From: CBDVAK01 sp965371945
GTDB taxonomy: Bacteria > Pseudomonadota > Gammaproteobacteria > Competibacterales > JAHEDQ01
NCBI GenBank assembly: GCA_965371945.1
Contig: CBDVAK010000056.1
Coordinates: forward strand, 1-15,001
DNA: 15,001 nt
Reading direction: 5' to 3'
The notes under the pieces are model-generated. The model was not told where the DNA came from, did no database searches, and saw only the letters and a list, made by a program, of their open reading frames with translations. Positions 14,235 through 15,001 of the stretch are shown piece by piece. Made by a program: the position numbers and the translations under genes. Numbering within the stretch: the stretch's first letter is position 1; every line of letters begins with the position of its first letter.

Positions 14235-15001
14235 CTATTCGACGGCCTGGATACGCTTGACCAGGTCCTGCAATTCCGGGGTATTGGCAAACTTGGCGTA
14301 CACCGGCCCCATGGCGTCGATAAACGGCTGCTTCTCGACGATCTCCAGCACCTCGTTGCCCGCCCCCATGACGATGGCTTTGGACTTCTCGACCCGCTCG
14401 TTCCAGAGCTTGCGCATTACCGGCACCGACTCCCTGGCCGCCTTGCGCACCAGTTCCTGGTCTTCAGGACTGAGCTTGTCCCAACTGCGTTTCGACATCA
14501 CCAGCACCTCGGGAGACATGGAGTGCTGGTCCAGGGTGTAGTACTTGGCCACCTCGAAATGACGGGTGGATTCGTAAGAGGGCCAGTTGTTTTCGGCACC
14601 GTCGATGACACCGGTTTTCAGCGCCTCGTAGACCTGACCGAACTCCATGGGCGTGGCATTGGCTCCCAGCGCCTCCATGGTGGCCACGAACAGCTCCGAG
14701 TTCTGCACCCGGATCTTCATGCCCTTCATATCGGCCGGGGAACGAATTGCATGCTTGCTGTTGTAGAAAGAGCGTGCTCCCGAGTCGTAATAGGCCAGAC
14801 CAATCATACCGTGGGGTGCGAAGGCATCCAGAATCTGTTGGCCGATCTCGCCATCCATCACCTTGTGCATGTGCTCGGTAGACCGAAAGATGTAGGGCAG
14901 CGCGGGAATCGCGGTTTCCGGTACGATGCTGTTCATCGGCGCCAGGTTGACCCGGTTGAGGTCGATGGCGCCGAGTATGGTCTGCTCGATGGTGTCCTTT
15001 T
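14235..15001 (-). CDS. dctP: TRAP transporter substrate-binding protein, DctP family (5' end outside window)
   Basis: The frame runs out of the right edge, leaving about 255 of the roughly 330 residues expected; the signal peptide and N-terminal lobe start are missing. Visible DctP hallmarks are MKGMKIRVQNSELFVATMEA, with the arginine that in this family binds the substrate carboxylate, then GANATPMEFGQVYEALKTGVIDGAENN split over the hinge. The C-terminal lobe has LSPEDQELVRKAARESV. The protein captures a carboxylated substrate in the periplasm for DctQM. The downstream fructuronate reductase, kdgK and eda suggest glucuronate, galacturonate or a related sugar acid. It is the most upstream gene of the operon visible here. 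Confidence 0.94.
   Translation of the reverse strand, partial: KDTIEQTILGAIDLNRVNLAPMNSIVPETAIPALPYIFRSTEHMHKVMDGEIGQQILDAFAPHGMIGLAYYDSGARSFYNSKHAIRSPADMKGMKIRVQNSELFVATMEALGANATPMEFGQVYEALKTGVIDGAENNWPSYESTRHFEVAKYYTLDQHSMSPEVLVMSKRSWDKLSPEDQELVRKAARESVPVMRKLWNERVEKSKAIVMGAGNEVLEIVEKQPFIDAMGPVYAKFANTPELQDLVKRIQAVE

Noticed and set aside
1..15001. CRISPR arrays, tRNA or rRNA genes, phage genes
   Set aside because: No regularly spaced repeats, no tRNA-like cloverleaf and no phage structural or integrase genes were seen on either strand.

Overview
The window is about 15 kb of moderately GC-rich (roughly 60% by eye) bacterial DNA with tightly packed genes. The gene families point to a gammaproteobacterium, perhaps a Chromatiales-like or related marine/sulfur-oxidiser lineage. 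This rests on a DUF3135 protein, a small ATP-dependent DNA ligase, a SWIM-SNF2 helicase and a TRAP-linked hexuronate operon. The taxonomic placement is inference.

Left part (1-3.5 kb): the 3' end of an ATP-dependent DNA ligase (+) is followed by a 303-bp gap holding a strong inverted repeat of about 23 bp per arm. A DUF3135 gene (+) comes next. It converges on two adjacent minus-strand genes of unknown function (1086-1733 and 1770-2390), and a hairpin lies between those two. A roughly 360-bp stretch without a confident gene then separates them from a PrpA-type metallophosphatase (-).

Middle (3.5-9.2 kb): a divergent promoter region leads rightward into an MgtC/DUF4010 membrane protein with an inserted soluble domain of about 90 residues. 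Next is a 1024-residue SNF2 helicase with two SWIM zinc-binding motifs and an unusual C-terminal extension. A VapBC-type toxin-antitoxin pair follows, with an inverted-repeat operator candidate and overlapping genes.

Right part (9.2-15 kb, all minus strand): one compact operon, in transcription order dctP (cut by the window edge), dctQ, dctM, a fructuronate-reductase/mannitol-dehydrogenase family oxidoreductase, kdgK and eda. From dctQ to eda every junction is a stop/start overlap of 1-10 nt. A perfect 13-bp hairpin separates dctP from dctQ. Together these genes would import a hexuronate by TRAP transport and reduce the keto-uronate to an aldonate. After a dehydration step not encoded here, they would phosphorylate 2-keto-3-deoxygluconate and split KDPG into pyruvate and glyceraldehyde-3-phosphate.

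I do not see a clearly new defence or mobile system. The most unusual items are the MgtC-family insertion, the C-terminal extension of the SNF2 protein, the paired unknown genes with their intervening hairpin, and the large inverted repeat near 530.
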